From NCBI RefSeq assembly GCF_019511605.1, contig NZ_JAEUAV010000026.1, positions 1 through 64,000 on the forward strand: 64,000 nucleotides of DNA, written 5' to 3'. The translations under genes and the position numbers were made by a program. This DNA comes from Paraburkholderia phenoliruptrix (GTDB lineage Bacteria > Pseudomonadota > Gammaproteobacteria > Burkholderiales > Burkholderiaceae). The notes under the pieces are model-generated. The model saw only the letters and a list, made by a program, of their open reading frames with translations. It searched no databases and was not told the origin of the DNA. The stretch's first letter is position 1. Each line of letters opens with the position of its first letter. Positions 25,276 to 33,404 of the stretch are shown here, piece after piece.

Positions 25276-26976
25276 GTGGCCAATCTGCTCGAAGTACGCG
25301 ATCTGCGCGTGAGTTTCGGCGCGCACCAGGCGGTGCGCGGACTGAGTTTCGATATCGCGCAAGGCGAGACCCTCGCGCTCGTCGGCGAATCGGGCTGCGG
25401 TAAGTCTGCGACGGCTCTCGCGCTCATGCGTCTTGTCGCCGCGCCGGGACGCGTGAGCGGAAGTGTGCGCTTCGACGGGCGGGAGCTGCTGGATCTGACG
25501 CCGCGGCAAGTGCGCGAAATGCGCGGGCAGCATATGTCGATGATCTTTCAGGAGCCGATGACATCGCTCAATCCGGTGCTTGCAGTGGGCGCGCAGATTG
25601 TCGAGACGTTGCGTCGTCACGAGCGTCTGTCGAAACAGGCGGCATGGCGGCGCGCGGTCGAACTGCTCGAACTCGTGCAGATTCCAGAGCCGCAACGGCG
25701 CGTGTTCGACTATCCCCACGAATTGTCGGGCGGCCAGCGTCAGCGCGTGATGATCGCGATGGCCGTGGCTTGCCGTCCGCGTCTGCTGATTGCCGACGAG
25801 CCGACTACCGCGCTCGACGTGACCATCCAGGCGCATATTCTCGAACTGCTCGACGGCTTGCGGCGCGAACTGGCGATGTCCTTGCTGCTCATCACGCATG
25901 ATCTCGGCGTGGTCGCGCAGCATGCGGACCGCGTTGCGGTCATGCTGGCCGGCGAGAAGGTCGAGGACGCGCCGGTCGCCCGGCTCTTCACGCAACCGCA
26001 GCATGCTTATACGCGGGGGCTGCTCGGCGCGTCGCTGAACCTCGCGGAGGATCTGCACTATCGCGGCTGGAAACTGCCGGAAATCCGCCATGGTCGCGGC
26101 GAGGACGGCAAGCCCTCGTTCACGGTGGTGCCGCGCTCGGTGCCCGCCGAGCCACGTGCGGCGCCGTCCGATGGCGGCTTGGGGGCACCGCTGCTCGAAG
26201 TGCGCGACCTCCGGGTGGAATACCCGCGGCGGCGCGGCCACGCCGCCTTGCCGGCGGTGGCCGGCGTCTCGTTTTCCATCGCGCGGGGCGAAACCGTGGG
26301 TCTCGTCGGCGAGTCGGGTTGCGGCAAGTCTTCGTTGTCCAAAGCGATTGTGCGACTCGTTCCCGCAGCCGCGGGCGAGATTCGTCTGCGCGGCACCGAC
26401 CTCGCCCCCCTCGGCGAACGCGAGCTGCGGCCGTTGCGGCGACACGTGCAAATGGTGTTTCAGGACCCGTATGCGTCGCTCAATCCGCGCCGCACGGTGG
26501 CCGAAATACTCGATACCGTACTGGTAGTCAACCGGATCGGCACCGCACAACAGCGCCGCGCGCGGATTGCCGCGATGCTCGACCGAGTGGGCTTGCCGGC
26601 CAGCGCACTGGGCCGCTATCCGCACGAGTTCTCCGGCGGACAGCGCCAGCGCATCGGCATTGCGCGCGCACTCGTGCTGGAGCCCGATCTGCTGATCTGC
26701 GACGAACCGGTGTCGGCGCTCGACGTATCGATTCAGGCGCAAATCCTGAACCTTCTTGTCGACCTGAAACGCGACCTCGGGCTGGCTTATCTTTTCATCT
26801 CGCACGATCTCTCTGTGGTGCGCTATATCGCCGACCGCGTGCACGTGATGCAGGCCGGACGGATCGTCGAAAGCGGCGATCACCGCGATATCTGGCGCGC
26901 GCCGCAGCATCCCTACACGCGCACGTTGCTCGACGCTATTCCGGGCCGTACCTTCGGGAACGCGCAAGCGGCGTGA
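25276..26976 (+). CDS. Fused double ATPase of dipeptide-type ABC transporter (DppD-DppF)
   Basis: A 566-residue protein containing two complete ATPase domains. Domain 1 has Walker A GESGCGKSA, signature LSGGQRQR and Walker B LLIADEP. Domain 2 starts near residue 300 with Walker A GESGCGKSS, signature FSGGQRQR and LLICDEP. In the canonical dipeptide system these are separate DppD and DppF proteins; fused forms occur in several proteobacterial importers. The start is GTG at 25276 with GAGGAAA upstream. It energises the two preceding permeases. Confidence 0.93.
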   Translation: MANLLEVRDLRVSFGAHQAVRGLSFDIAQGETLALVGESGCGKSATALALMRLVAAPGRVSGSVRFDGRELLDLTPRQVREMRGQHMSMIFQEPMTSLNPVLAVGAQIVETLRRHERLSKQAAWRRAVELLELVQIPEPQRRVFDYPHELSGGQRQRVMIAMAVACRPRLLIADEPTTALDVTIQAHILELLDGLRRELAMSLLLITHDLGVVAQHADRVAVMLAGEKVEDAPVARLFTQPQHAYTRGLLGASLNLAEDLHYRGWKLPEIRHGRGEDGKPSFTVVPRSVPAEPRAAPSDGGLGAPLLEVRDLRVEYPRRRGHAALPAVAGVSFSIARGETVGLVGESGCGKSSLSKAIVRLVPAAAGEIRLRGTDLAPLGERELRPLRRHVQMVFQDPYASLNPRRTVAEILDTVLVVNRIGTAQQRRARIAAMLDRVGLPASALGRYPHEFSGGQRQRIGIARALVLEPDLLICDEPVSALDVSIQAQILNLLVDLKRDLGLAYLFISHDLSVVRYIADRVHVMQAGRIVESGDHRDIWRAPQHPYTRTLLDAIPGRTFGNAQAA

Positions 26977-27000
26977 AGCGGCCGCTTCGCGCGCCGTTTT
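26975..27000 (+). terminator. Possible terminator at end of dipeptide-type operon
   Basis: The perfect palindrome GAAGCGGCCGCTTC overlaps the ATPase stop codon and is followed by GCGCGCCGTTTT. The stem is short (five pairs round a 4-nt loop) and the T-run is only four, so termination efficiency is uncertain. The convergent MetQ-like gene ends 11 bp further on. Confidence 0.4.
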
Positions 27001-27011
27001 CGACAGAGGCC

Positions 27012-27881
27012 TTACTCGTTGCCGAAATACGCCGGCAAGCGGAAGCCGTCGTAGAAATGATTGCCGCGTATCGCCCGTTGAAACTCGGCTGACCGATAGG
27101 CCTCGACGATGTCCCGCGTCTGCCTGGCATCGCGGTTCGCGGCTTTGACCACGACCTGGTTGATGTAAGGCGGCGTCATCTGTTCGAGCGCAAGCGCATC
27201 GGTCAGCTTGTGGCCGCTGAAAATCGCAAAGTTGCCCTGGATCGCCGCGTAATCGACATCCTCGAGTGCGCGGGGCGCCTGCGCCGATTCGAGCGGAACG
27301 ATCTTGATACCGGCCGGATTGGCGATCACGTCGTGCTCGGTCACGTCGACCGGATTGGGGTTCGGCCTGATCTTGATCCAGCCGATTCGCTGCAGGATCT
27401 TGAGCGCGCGTTCGAGATTGACGGGATCGTTCGGCACCGCGACGCGGGAGCCCGGCTTCACTTCCGCAAGCGAGCGGTGGCGCGTCGAGTACAGCCCCAT
27501 CGGCGGCGTCGGCACCTGCACCACGCCGACGAGGTCGGTGCCATTGCGGTCGTTGTAAGACTTCAGGTAGACCTCGTGCTGCATCACGTCGGCGACGATG
27601 TCCCCGCGATAGACCGCCTGGTTTGCTTCGAGACCGGTGCTGAACTCGACGTATCGGACGGTGTAGCCTTTCCTGCGCAGTTGCGGCTCGACCCCGGCCT
27701 TGAATTCTTCGGCGTAGGGCCCCGGAACGAAACCTACCCGCAGTTCGCGCGCCGCGGCGTTGTTGTCTGCGGCCGTGGCATCGAGAGCGGGCGCGCTGCT
27801 CAAGCCGGCAAGCACGAGCGCGACGAGCGCTGCACGCGCGAGCCGCAGGCGCACGGGAGTAGGAGGGATGGATTTCATCAT
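27012..27881 (-). CDS. MetQ/NlpA-family substrate-binding protein
   Basis: A 289-residue periplasmic protein of the MetQ/NlpA family. Landmarks are LRVGFVPGPYAEEF, then QHEVYLKSYN, VPNDPVNLERALKILQRIGWIKI and the late AAIQGNFAIFSG. The N-terminus is a basic stretch plus hydrophobic helix (residues 12-33) ending in ATAAD. I see no lipobox cysteine, unlike classical MetQ lipoproteins, so it is probably a soluble periplasmic protein. Two ATG codons (27881, 27878) are adjacent and the ribosome-binding site is weak. No MetN or MetI partner is adjacent. Ligands of this family include methionine and its sulfoxides, in keeping with a sulfur theme. Confidence 0.88.
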   Translation of the reverse strand: MMKSIPPTPVRLRLARAALVALVLAGLSSAPALDATAADNNAAARELRVGFVPGPYAEEFKAGVEPQLRRKGYTVRYVEFSTGLEANQAVYRGDIVADVMQHEVYLKSYNDRNGTDLVGVVQVPTPPMGLYSTRHRSLAEVKPGSRVAVPNDPVNLERALKILQRIGWIKIRPNPNPVDVTEHDVIANPAGIKIVPLESAQAPRALEDVDYAAIQGNFAIFSGHKLTDALALEQMTPPYINQVVVKAANRDARQTRDIVEAYRSAEFQRAIRGNHFYDGFRLPAYFGNE

Positions 27882-27910
27882 GGCGGTGGCGTTCAAAAGA
27901 GTGGAGGAGG

Positions 27911-28102
27911 CTAACGCTGTTGCAGCGGGGTCTCGTCGTGCTGCGCTGGGGTCGAGCGTACGAGGCGTCTGAAGAACGGATGCCCCAGGTCGATAAAACC
28001 CGGCGTGGACGGATGCCCGGTCGTCGGGCCGCCGAACATCATCGCGCCGAGCGTCAGAGTCGAGGCCTTGATGCCGCTGCGGCCGAGTTGTCTGCATTCC
28101 AT
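27911..28102 (-). pseudogene. Aldo/keto reductase N-terminal remnant
   Basis: A 63-codon open frame begins with MECRQLGRSGIKASTLTLG and continues AMMFGGPT, the N-terminal strand-turn-strand of aldo/keto reductases. After about 28 residues similarity is lost and the frame ends at 27911. No downstream reductase sequence follows; the MetQ-like gene is there instead. The fragment lacks the catalytic Asp-Tyr-Lys-His set, so it cannot be a functional reductase. Confidence 0.7.
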
Positions 28103-28190
28103 GTGAGTTCAGTTTCAGCAAGATTGGAGTACGAAGCTATTTTTACGTTGCGGGGCTGCGGGTGTGCCAGAGTCGGCTCATGTGTTTCAC

Positions 28191-28214
28191 CATCGGCATC
28201 GGCATCGGCATCGG
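28191..28214. repeat. Hexanucleotide repeat (CATCGG)4
   Basis: Four perfect tandem CATCGG units lie in the gap between the reductase remnant and the luciferase-like monooxygenase gene, followed by GATGGG. They are non-coding as far as I can see. Confidence 0.85.
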
Positions 28215-28252
28215 GATGGGACTAGGCGGACGGCGCGAGAACGTGGTCGCGA

Positions 28253-29473
28253 CTAGGCGCGCAGGCCGGCTTCGCGCAACAAGGGCAGCACGCGTGCGCC
28301 GAAAAACTCGAGGTCCGGCTGGAAATCGAAAAAGCTCAACTGCACACCGTCCACTCCGGCTCGATGAAGCCGCACGATGTAATCGGCAATCTGCTGGGGC
28401 GAGCCGACAATCGAAATGTTGCCGCCCACCGCGCGCGCGGCCGCCTGATTGCGTTGCTCGGCGTTACCTCGCCACGCGTGGGCGTCGCTATCGAAGCGAT
28501 GAAAGCTTCCCTCGTCGCCATGCGCGACGATCGCGTCGCGATAGGCCAGTGCTTCGGCCGCCGTTTCGCGGCAGATCACCATGGGGTTGATGAGCGTGCG
28601 TATCTTGCGGCCGTACTTTGCGGCAGCCGCTTTCACACGCGCCGTATGCGCGGGCAACGCGGCAAGCGCGGCTTCTATTTCCGGACCGGCGGGACTCGTG
28701 ATGAACACCACGTCCGAATAACGCGCAGCGAATTCGATTCCTGCGTCCGAGCCGGTTGCGTTAACCAGCAGCGGGCGGCCGAATTGCGGCTTCGGCGTGA
28801 CGAAAGCCTTGTTGAGCTTCCAGCTGGAGAGCAGCGGCGCGAAACTGAAGTTCTCCCGTTGCGCCCACAACTGCTGGACGGCGTCGAGAAACTCGCCCGC
28901 CAGTTCATAGCGGCGGTCGTGTTCGATGCGATGCCAGCCGAACATCTCATGTTCGATAGCGCGATGCCCTGTCACGACATTGATGCCCCAGCGGCCTTTC
29001 GAAATGTGATCGAGCGTGGCCGAAAACTTCGCGAAGTGCAGCGGATGCCACGGTCCGTAGAGCACATGGCTCGTCGCGACAAGAATGATTCTTTCGGTGC
29101 ACGCGGTCATTGCAGCGAGCGACATGAAGGAGTCGAGCGCCTCGCCGTTGAACACGCCACCGTAGCCGCCCTTCGGCAGCCACTGCGAAAGCGCGAACAC
29201 CAGGTCGAAGCCGAGGCTTTCCGCTTTCTGCACGAGTGCGAGGTTGTAGTCGAAGTTCCAGTCGGTCGTGCGCGGCAGCGTGGACGCGCTCCAACCGCCG
29301 GCCTGAATCGGCAGGAAGAGCCCGAGCAGCAGAGGCTGCTGGAGCGCGCGCGCGACCGGACTGGCGGGGAACCCGGCAGGCGTGGGCACCGGCACGAAAG
29401 GCGTTGCATCGGGCGACTGTGCTGACGCCTCGCGGTGAATAGCAGGAGTGGCTTCGGTCATGGCTTCGGTCAT
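28253..29473 (-). CDS. Luciferase-like FMN-dependent monooxygenase (SsuD/SfnG-like)
   Basis: A 406-residue luciferase-like monooxygenase. The barrel starts about residue 48 with LLLGLFLPIQAGGW. It shows TDWNFDYNLALVQKAESLGFD, HPLHFAKFSATLDHISKGRWGINVVTG and HDRRYELAGEFLDAV, as in alkanesulfonate (SsuD) and dimethylsulfone (SfnG) monooxygenases. Residues 1-45 form a variable extension encoded partly by a 12-bp repeat (MTEAMTEATPA), so the true start is uncertain: ATG at 29473 or 29461, or TTG at 29506. It is divergent from the second binding-protein gene. A reduced-flavin supplier is needed but is not encoded here. Confidence 0.87.
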   Translation of the reverse strand: MTEAMTEATPAIHREASAQSPDATPFVPVPTPAGFPASPVARALQQPLLLGLFLPIQAGGWSASTLPRTTDWNFDYNLALVQKAESLGFDLVFALSQWLPKGGYGGVFNGEALDSFMSLAAMTACTERIILVATSHVLYGPWHPLHFAKFSATLDHISKGRWGINVVTGHRAIEHEMFGWHRIEHDRRYELAGEFLDAVQQLWAQRENFSFAPLLSSWKLNKAFVTPKPQFGRPLLVNATGSDAGIEFAARYSDVVFITSPAGPEIEAALAALPAHTARVKAAAAKYGRKIRTLINPMVICRETAAEALAYRDAIVAHGDEGSFHRFDSDAHAWRGNAEQRNQAAARAVGGNISIVGSPQQIADYIVRLHRAGVDGVQLSFFDFQPDLEFFGARVLPLLREAGLRA

Positions 29474-29490
29474 GGCTCGGGTGATGGCCT
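29449..29490 (-). repeat. 12-bp repeat across alternative start codons
   Basis: GTGGCTTCGGTC, ATGGCTTCGGTC, ATGGCTCGGGTG and a partial fourth unit occur in tandem on the plus strand. On the minus strand they provide two in-frame ATG codons and encode the TEA-type tripeptides at the start of the luciferase-like monooxygenase. Confidence 0.75.
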
Positions 29491-29506
29491 CTGGTCGGTC
29501 GCTCAA

Positions 29507-29908
29507 TGTTCTAACGTGGTGGTCGGGCGAACATCGCGCGGGTCACGGTCGAACCATGATCGGCAGTCGTGAGCGCAGCCGGCGCTGCCGCAACGATTCA
29601 GGAATGCGCACCGAAGGCGCGAAAAAACGGTTCTGGCGGACATATCCGACGTTGCGATAGACAAAGTTCAGGGTCCTGCGTCGCATTCAGGAGAGTGCGC
29701 CGCAAGCCCGGAAAACTTACCGGCATAGCGTCATGTCGGACAACGAACAATAATTTCTATCCTTATTTGCGGGCCGCAACGCTGCTCTGGAAATGACGCA
29801 GCGGCGTAAGCAAAGCAGAATCGCTTGGTTCGCTCACGCGCGGCGGCTGGCTATGCTGTGCAGCGTATTGGACTCATCCGCTCCGTCGATCAATCCGACG
29901 ACTTGCAC
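29507..29908. other. Divergent promoter region
   Basis: About 400 bp between the minus-strand monooxygenase and the plus-strand sORF/binding-protein pair. It is noticeably more AT-rich near 29740-29770 (AACAATAATTTCTATCC), where promoter elements are most likely. No further gene or strong hairpin is seen. Confidence 0.45.
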
Positions 29909-29998
29909 ATGACCACGCTCAACGAATATCTGGTGCAGAAGCGCGCCGCCTGGCTTGCCAAACGCGAAGCCGCGCGCAACGATCAAGGACAACAATGA
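29909..29998 (+). CDS. 29-residue sORF overlapping the binding-protein start
   Basis: The sORF encodes MTTLNEYLVQKRAAWLAKRE and nine further residues. Its TGA overlaps the ATG of the downstream binding-protein gene (ATGA), the usual translational-coupling layout. An upstream in-frame GTG at 29858 could lengthen it to 46 residues. The N-terminal pattern LNEYLVQKRAA is reminiscent, from memory, of the start of some OsmC-family proteins found in sulfur clusters, so it may be a truncated relic. It may equally be a leader peptide. It is not proven to be translated. Confidence 0.45.
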   Translation: MTTLNEYLVQKRAAWLAKREAARNDQGQQ

Positions 29999-31584
29999 AA
30001 TCGACTCATGGGGCACACGCAGCGAGGCTTGCCGCGCTGCTGGCGAGCACATGGCTTGCCATTGCGGCTGCGGGCGTTCATGCGGCGCCGGAGCACGGCG
30101 GAACGCTCACCTGGCTCGTCACGCCGGAGCCCGCTTCCATTGTTCCGCTCACCACGACCGCCGGCGGCAATGCCGAAATCGGCCCGAAAATAGTGGAAGG
30201 TCTTCTGACCTACGACGCGAACCTGAACCCGAAGCCCTTGCTCGCAACGTCATGGGTGGTCAGCGCAGACGGTCTGCAATACCGCTTCAATCTGCGTCAT
30301 GGGGTGAAGTGGCATGACGGCAAGCCCTTCACATCCCCCGACGTGGCGTTTTCGATCCTGACGCTGAAGCAGGTGCATCCGCGTGGGCGCAGCACGTTTG
30401 CCAACGTAACCGACGTGAAGACGCCGGACCCGTACACCGCGATTATCGAGCTTTCGCGTCCCGCGCCGTTTCTGCTCACCGCGCTCGCAGGCACCGAGTC
30501 GCCGATCATTCCGAAACACCTCTACGAAGGCACCGACGTCGCGGCGAATCCGTACAACAGCGCACCTGTCGGTACCGGTCCGTTCGTGTTCAGGTCCTTC
30601 GCGCACGGCAGCAACATCGTGCTCGAACGCAACCCGGACTATTGGGACAAGCCAAAACCGTACATCGACAAGATCGTCGTACGCTTTTTGCCGGACGGTG
30701 CGGCGCGTGCCGCCGCACTTGAATCGGGCGCCGCCAACCTGGGCGACCAGGCTATCCCGCTGTCGGACGTGAAGCGCTTCGGCGCGTTGCCCAACTTCAA
30801 TGTGGATACAACTAACTGGGCATACAACAGCAACCATCAGCAGTTGATATTCAATCTCGACACGCCGGTTCTGAAAGACAAAACGGTGCGCAAGGCGATC
30901 TCGCAGGCGCTCGACGTCTATGCGCTGAACCGGGTTGTCTGGTACGGCTACGGTCAGGTGTCGGCGGCCGCGATAGGCACCGCCAACGCGAAGTATCACA
31001 ACGCGGACATCCATTACTTTCCGTACGACGTCGCACAGGCGAACGCCGCGCTGGACGCTGCGGGTTACAGGCGCGGCGCGGACGGCAAACGCTTCAGACT
31101 GCGGCTGCTCTTCAATCCGTTCCAGGACCCGCGTGCGGCAGACTTCGTGCGCCAGTCGCTCGCGCGCATCGGGATCGACGGCGAGATTGAAAGTTACGAC
31201 TTCGCCACCTACGTGAAGAAGGCCTACACCGATCGCGGGTTCGACATTACGCTCGAAGCGCTGTCCAACACGTTCGACCCGACCGTGGGCGTGCAGCGGG
31301 TGTTCTGGTCGAAGAACTTCAGGATCGGTCTGCCGTTCTCGAACGCGGCGCACTATTCGAACCCCGAGGTCGACCGTCTGCTCGAGGCCGCTTCTGTCGC
31401 GACCGACGACAAGCAACGCCGCCAGCTCTTTCTGCAGTTCCAGCAGATCGTGCACGACGATATTCCGTCCATCGAGTTCGGCGCGAATCCGAACATCACG
31501 ATCTCGTCGAAGAAGGTGAAGAACTATGCGCCGGGCGGCGAGGGCATACGCGGCAATTTCGCCGACTTGTATATCGAGCGCTGA
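29995..31584 (+). CDS. Second SBP_bac_5 binding protein (orphan)
   Basis: A 529-residue family 5 binding protein with a Sec signal peptide (1-31, ending VHAA). It is closely similar throughout to the protein at 21616-23223: both share GRSTFANVT, the SPI(V/I)PKHLY segment, NPDYWD and the QFQQIV near the C-terminus. It has no permease or ATPase of its own, so it probably feeds the transporter at 23235-26976 with a different ligand. Its start overlaps the stop codon of the 29-residue sORF. Confidence 0.92.
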   Translation: MKSTHGAHAARLAALLASTWLAIAAAGVHAAPEHGGTLTWLVTPEPASIVPLTTTAGGNAEIGPKIVEGLLTYDANLNPKPLLATSWVVSADGLQYRFNLRHGVKWHDGKPFTSPDVAFSILTLKQVHPRGRSTFANVTDVKTPDPYTAIIELSRPAPFLLTALAGTESPIIPKHLYEGTDVAANPYNSAPVGTGPFVFRSFAHGSNIVLERNPDYWDKPKPYIDKIVVRFLPDGAARAAALESGAANLGDQAIPLSDVKRFGALPNFNVDTTNWAYNSNHQQLIFNLDTPVLKDKTVRKAISQALDVYALNRVVWYGYGQVSAAAIGTANAKYHNADIHYFPYDVAQANAALDAAGYRRGADGKRFRLRLLFNPFQDPRAADFVRQSLARIGIDGEIESYDFATYVKKAYTDRGFDITLEALSNTFDPTVGVQRVFWSKNFRIGLPFSNAAHYSNPEVDRLLEAASVATDDKQRRQLFLQFQQIVHDDIPSIEFGANPNITISSKKVKNYAPGGEGIRGNFADLYIER

Positions 31585-31647
31585 AGTGCACGAGCGCCGC
31601 TTTCCCACGCTCGCTGAGCGCCACTGAATCAAACAGGAAATGACGAA

Positions 31648-31992
31648 ATGAGCCGCGATCTTCTGATCCTGCTGGAACCCGCATTCACCGACCCGCAACA
31701 TCCCGGCGAGCGTTTCATCTGCCCGGACGGCGCGCCGATAGAAGGCCTGCTTGCGAGCGACCCTGCGCGCGTCGCGCGACTCGACGTGCTGCGCGTGCCG
31801 TTCGAGCGCCCGCGCAAGGCGGTGATCGAGGTGCTGGACGAAGCGCATCAGGGCCTGCCTGTGCTCGTGCTCGGCGACGCGCAGCCCGCTCCTGCCGATG
31901 CGCAAACGCTCGGCGAGCGGCGCTTCGTCACGAACCCGCGGCGCATTCTGGATCTGCTTGCCGAGCGGCACGGCTTTCCAAAAGTTCATTGA
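31648..31992 (+). CDS. DUF3088 family protein
   Basis: A 114-residue protein of the DUF3088 family. It starts MSRDLLILLEPAFTDPQHPG and shows the (V/A)IEVLDEAHQGLPVLVL strand and the FVTNPRRILDLLAERHGFP helix, which resemble a thioredoxin- or glutaredoxin-like fold. A cysteine is present (FICPDG) but no CXXC pair. It lies between the orphan binding protein and two DszA-type monooxygenases in one transcript direction. Its function is unknown; a redox or sulfur-relay role is only a guess from position. Confidence 0.8.
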   Translation: MSRDLLILLEPAFTDPQHPGERFICPDGAPIEGLLASDPARVARLDVLRVPFERPRKAVIEVLDEAHQGLPVLVLGDAQPAPADAQTLGERRFVTNPRRILDLLAERHGFPKVH

Positions 31993-32012
31993 GCGACCCA
32001 CAGGAGCCGCTG

Positions 32013-33380
32013 ATGAATCGCCCGCCTTCACGCGCTGTTGCGCGCCGTCTGCATCTGAACGTCAACATTCTGCACTCGGGGTTCGTGCCGTCCGCATGGC
32101 GGCTCGACGAAGCCGATCCACTCGCCTTCGTCGACGTCGACCACTACGTGAACGTCGCGCGCATAGCCGAGGCTGGAAAGCTCGATGCGGTCTTTCTCGC
32201 CGATAACGCCGCAATTGTCGATCAGATCGATTTCCGCCCGATCACGGCGCTCGAGCCGACCGTTGTGCTCGCAAGCATCGCGGCGGCAACCACGCATATC
32301 GGCGTGATCGGCACCGCGTCGACGAGCTACAACGAGCCGTACAACATCGCACGTCGTTTTGCGACGCTCGATCACGTGAGCAGAGGACGCGCAGGCTGGA
32401 ACGTCGTGACGACCGCCGATCTGCCGTCGGCGCGCAACTTCGGTCGCGCCGCGGTGCCGGATCACGCAGAGCGCTATGAGCGCGCCGCCGAATTCACCGA
32501 GGTCGTGAAGGCGCTATGGGACAGCTGGGCAGACGACGCGTTCGTCGGCAACAAGGCACAGGGCCGTTTCGTCGACGTCGCCAAGGTGCATCCCATCGAA
32601 CATCGCGGCCGGCATTTCGACGTGCAGGGCGCATTGAACCTGCCGCGCCCGCCGCAAGGTCATCCCGTGGTCGTGCAGGCGGGCGGCTCGCCTGACGGTC
32701 GCGAGCTTGCGGCGCGCCACGCCGAGGCGGTGTTTTCGGCGTCGCAATCGTTCGAGGAATCGGCCGCATACCGGCGCGAGCTGAATCAGCGCGCGGCCGC
32801 ATACGGGCGCGCGGGCGTCAAGGTGCTCGCGGGACTGACCACCATCATCGGCGCGACAGAGCGCGAGGCGCTGCGCCGGCGCGACGAACTCGTCGAACAG
32901 ATCCCGTGGGACTATAGCCTGAGGCGGCTCGCCGGCACGCTCGGCGTGGAGGTCGAGCGGCTAGCACTGGACGCGCGTTTGCCCGACGATCTCGCGTTGC
33001 CCGGCGGCGGCAACGGCAACCATACGTTCTTCCATGCGACGCTCGCGCAGGCGCGTCGTCACGGCCATACGGTGCGCGAGCTGATACGCGCGCTGGCGGG
33101 CGGCACAGGGCACCGTGTAGTGGTAGGCACACCGGAGCAGATTGCGGACGATATCCAGCACTGGTTCGATGGCGAGGCGGCCGACGGTTTCAACCTGATG
33201 CCCGACGCACTGCCTCACGGCCTGCGCGATTTCGTCGAAGGCGTGGTGCCGATACTGCAAAAGCGCGGGATTTTCCGCACCGACTACGAGGGCACGACTC
33301 TGCGCGACCACCTGGGCCTTGCGCGTCCGGTCAATCCGCAGCGTTGGCGAGCGCGCGTGAGCGCGGCGCGCATTCGTTGA
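32013..33380 (+). CDS. NtaA/SnaA/SoxA(DszA)-family monooxygenase
   Basis: A 455-residue luciferase-like monooxygenase of the same family as the gene at 18369 but more divergent. The barrel begins with LHLNVNILHSGFVPSAWR. It has DHVSRGRAGWNVVTTAD, PVVVQAGGSPDGRELAA and the C-terminal RTDYEGTTLRDHLGL. AGGAG at 32002-32006 fixes the ATG at 32013; a TTG at 31989 that overlaps the DUF3088 stop is less likely. It is FMNH2-dependent by family. The substrate is unknown. Confidence 0.9.
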   Translation: MNRPPSRAVARRLHLNVNILHSGFVPSAWRLDEADPLAFVDVDHYVNVARIAEAGKLDAVFLADNAAIVDQIDFRPITALEPTVVLASIAAATTHIGVIGTASTSYNEPYNIARRFATLDHVSRGRAGWNVVTTADLPSARNFGRAAVPDHAERYERAAEFTEVVKALWDSWADDAFVGNKAQGRFVDVAKVHPIEHRGRHFDVQGALNLPRPPQGHPVVVQAGGSPDGRELAARHAEAVFSASQSFEESAAYRRELNQRAAAYGRAGVKVLAGLTTIIGATEREALRRRDELVEQIPWDYSLRRLAGTLGVEVERLALDARLPDDLALPGGGNGNHTFFHATLAQARRHGHTVRELIRALAGGTGHRVVVGTPEQIADDIQHWFDGEAADGFNLMPDALPHGLRDFVEGVVPILQKRGIFRTDYEGTTLRDHLGLARPVNPQRWRARVSAARIR

Positions 33381-33404
33381 AACCGCAACCATATTGCACC
33401 CATC

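Noticed and set aside
24793..26967. 724-residue minus-strand frame opposite the fused ATPase gene
   Set aside because: It is an antisense shadow caused by GC-rich third positions; no domain, and the plus-strand ATPase motifs are intact.
27882..28252. SAM or other riboswitch upstream of the MetQ-like gene
   Set aside because: No conserved riboswitch core seen; the region is occupied by the AKR remnant and a hexanucleotide repeat.
30250..32031. 593-residue minus-strand frame
   Set aside because: Antisense to the second binding protein and the DUF3088 gene, with no recognisable domain.
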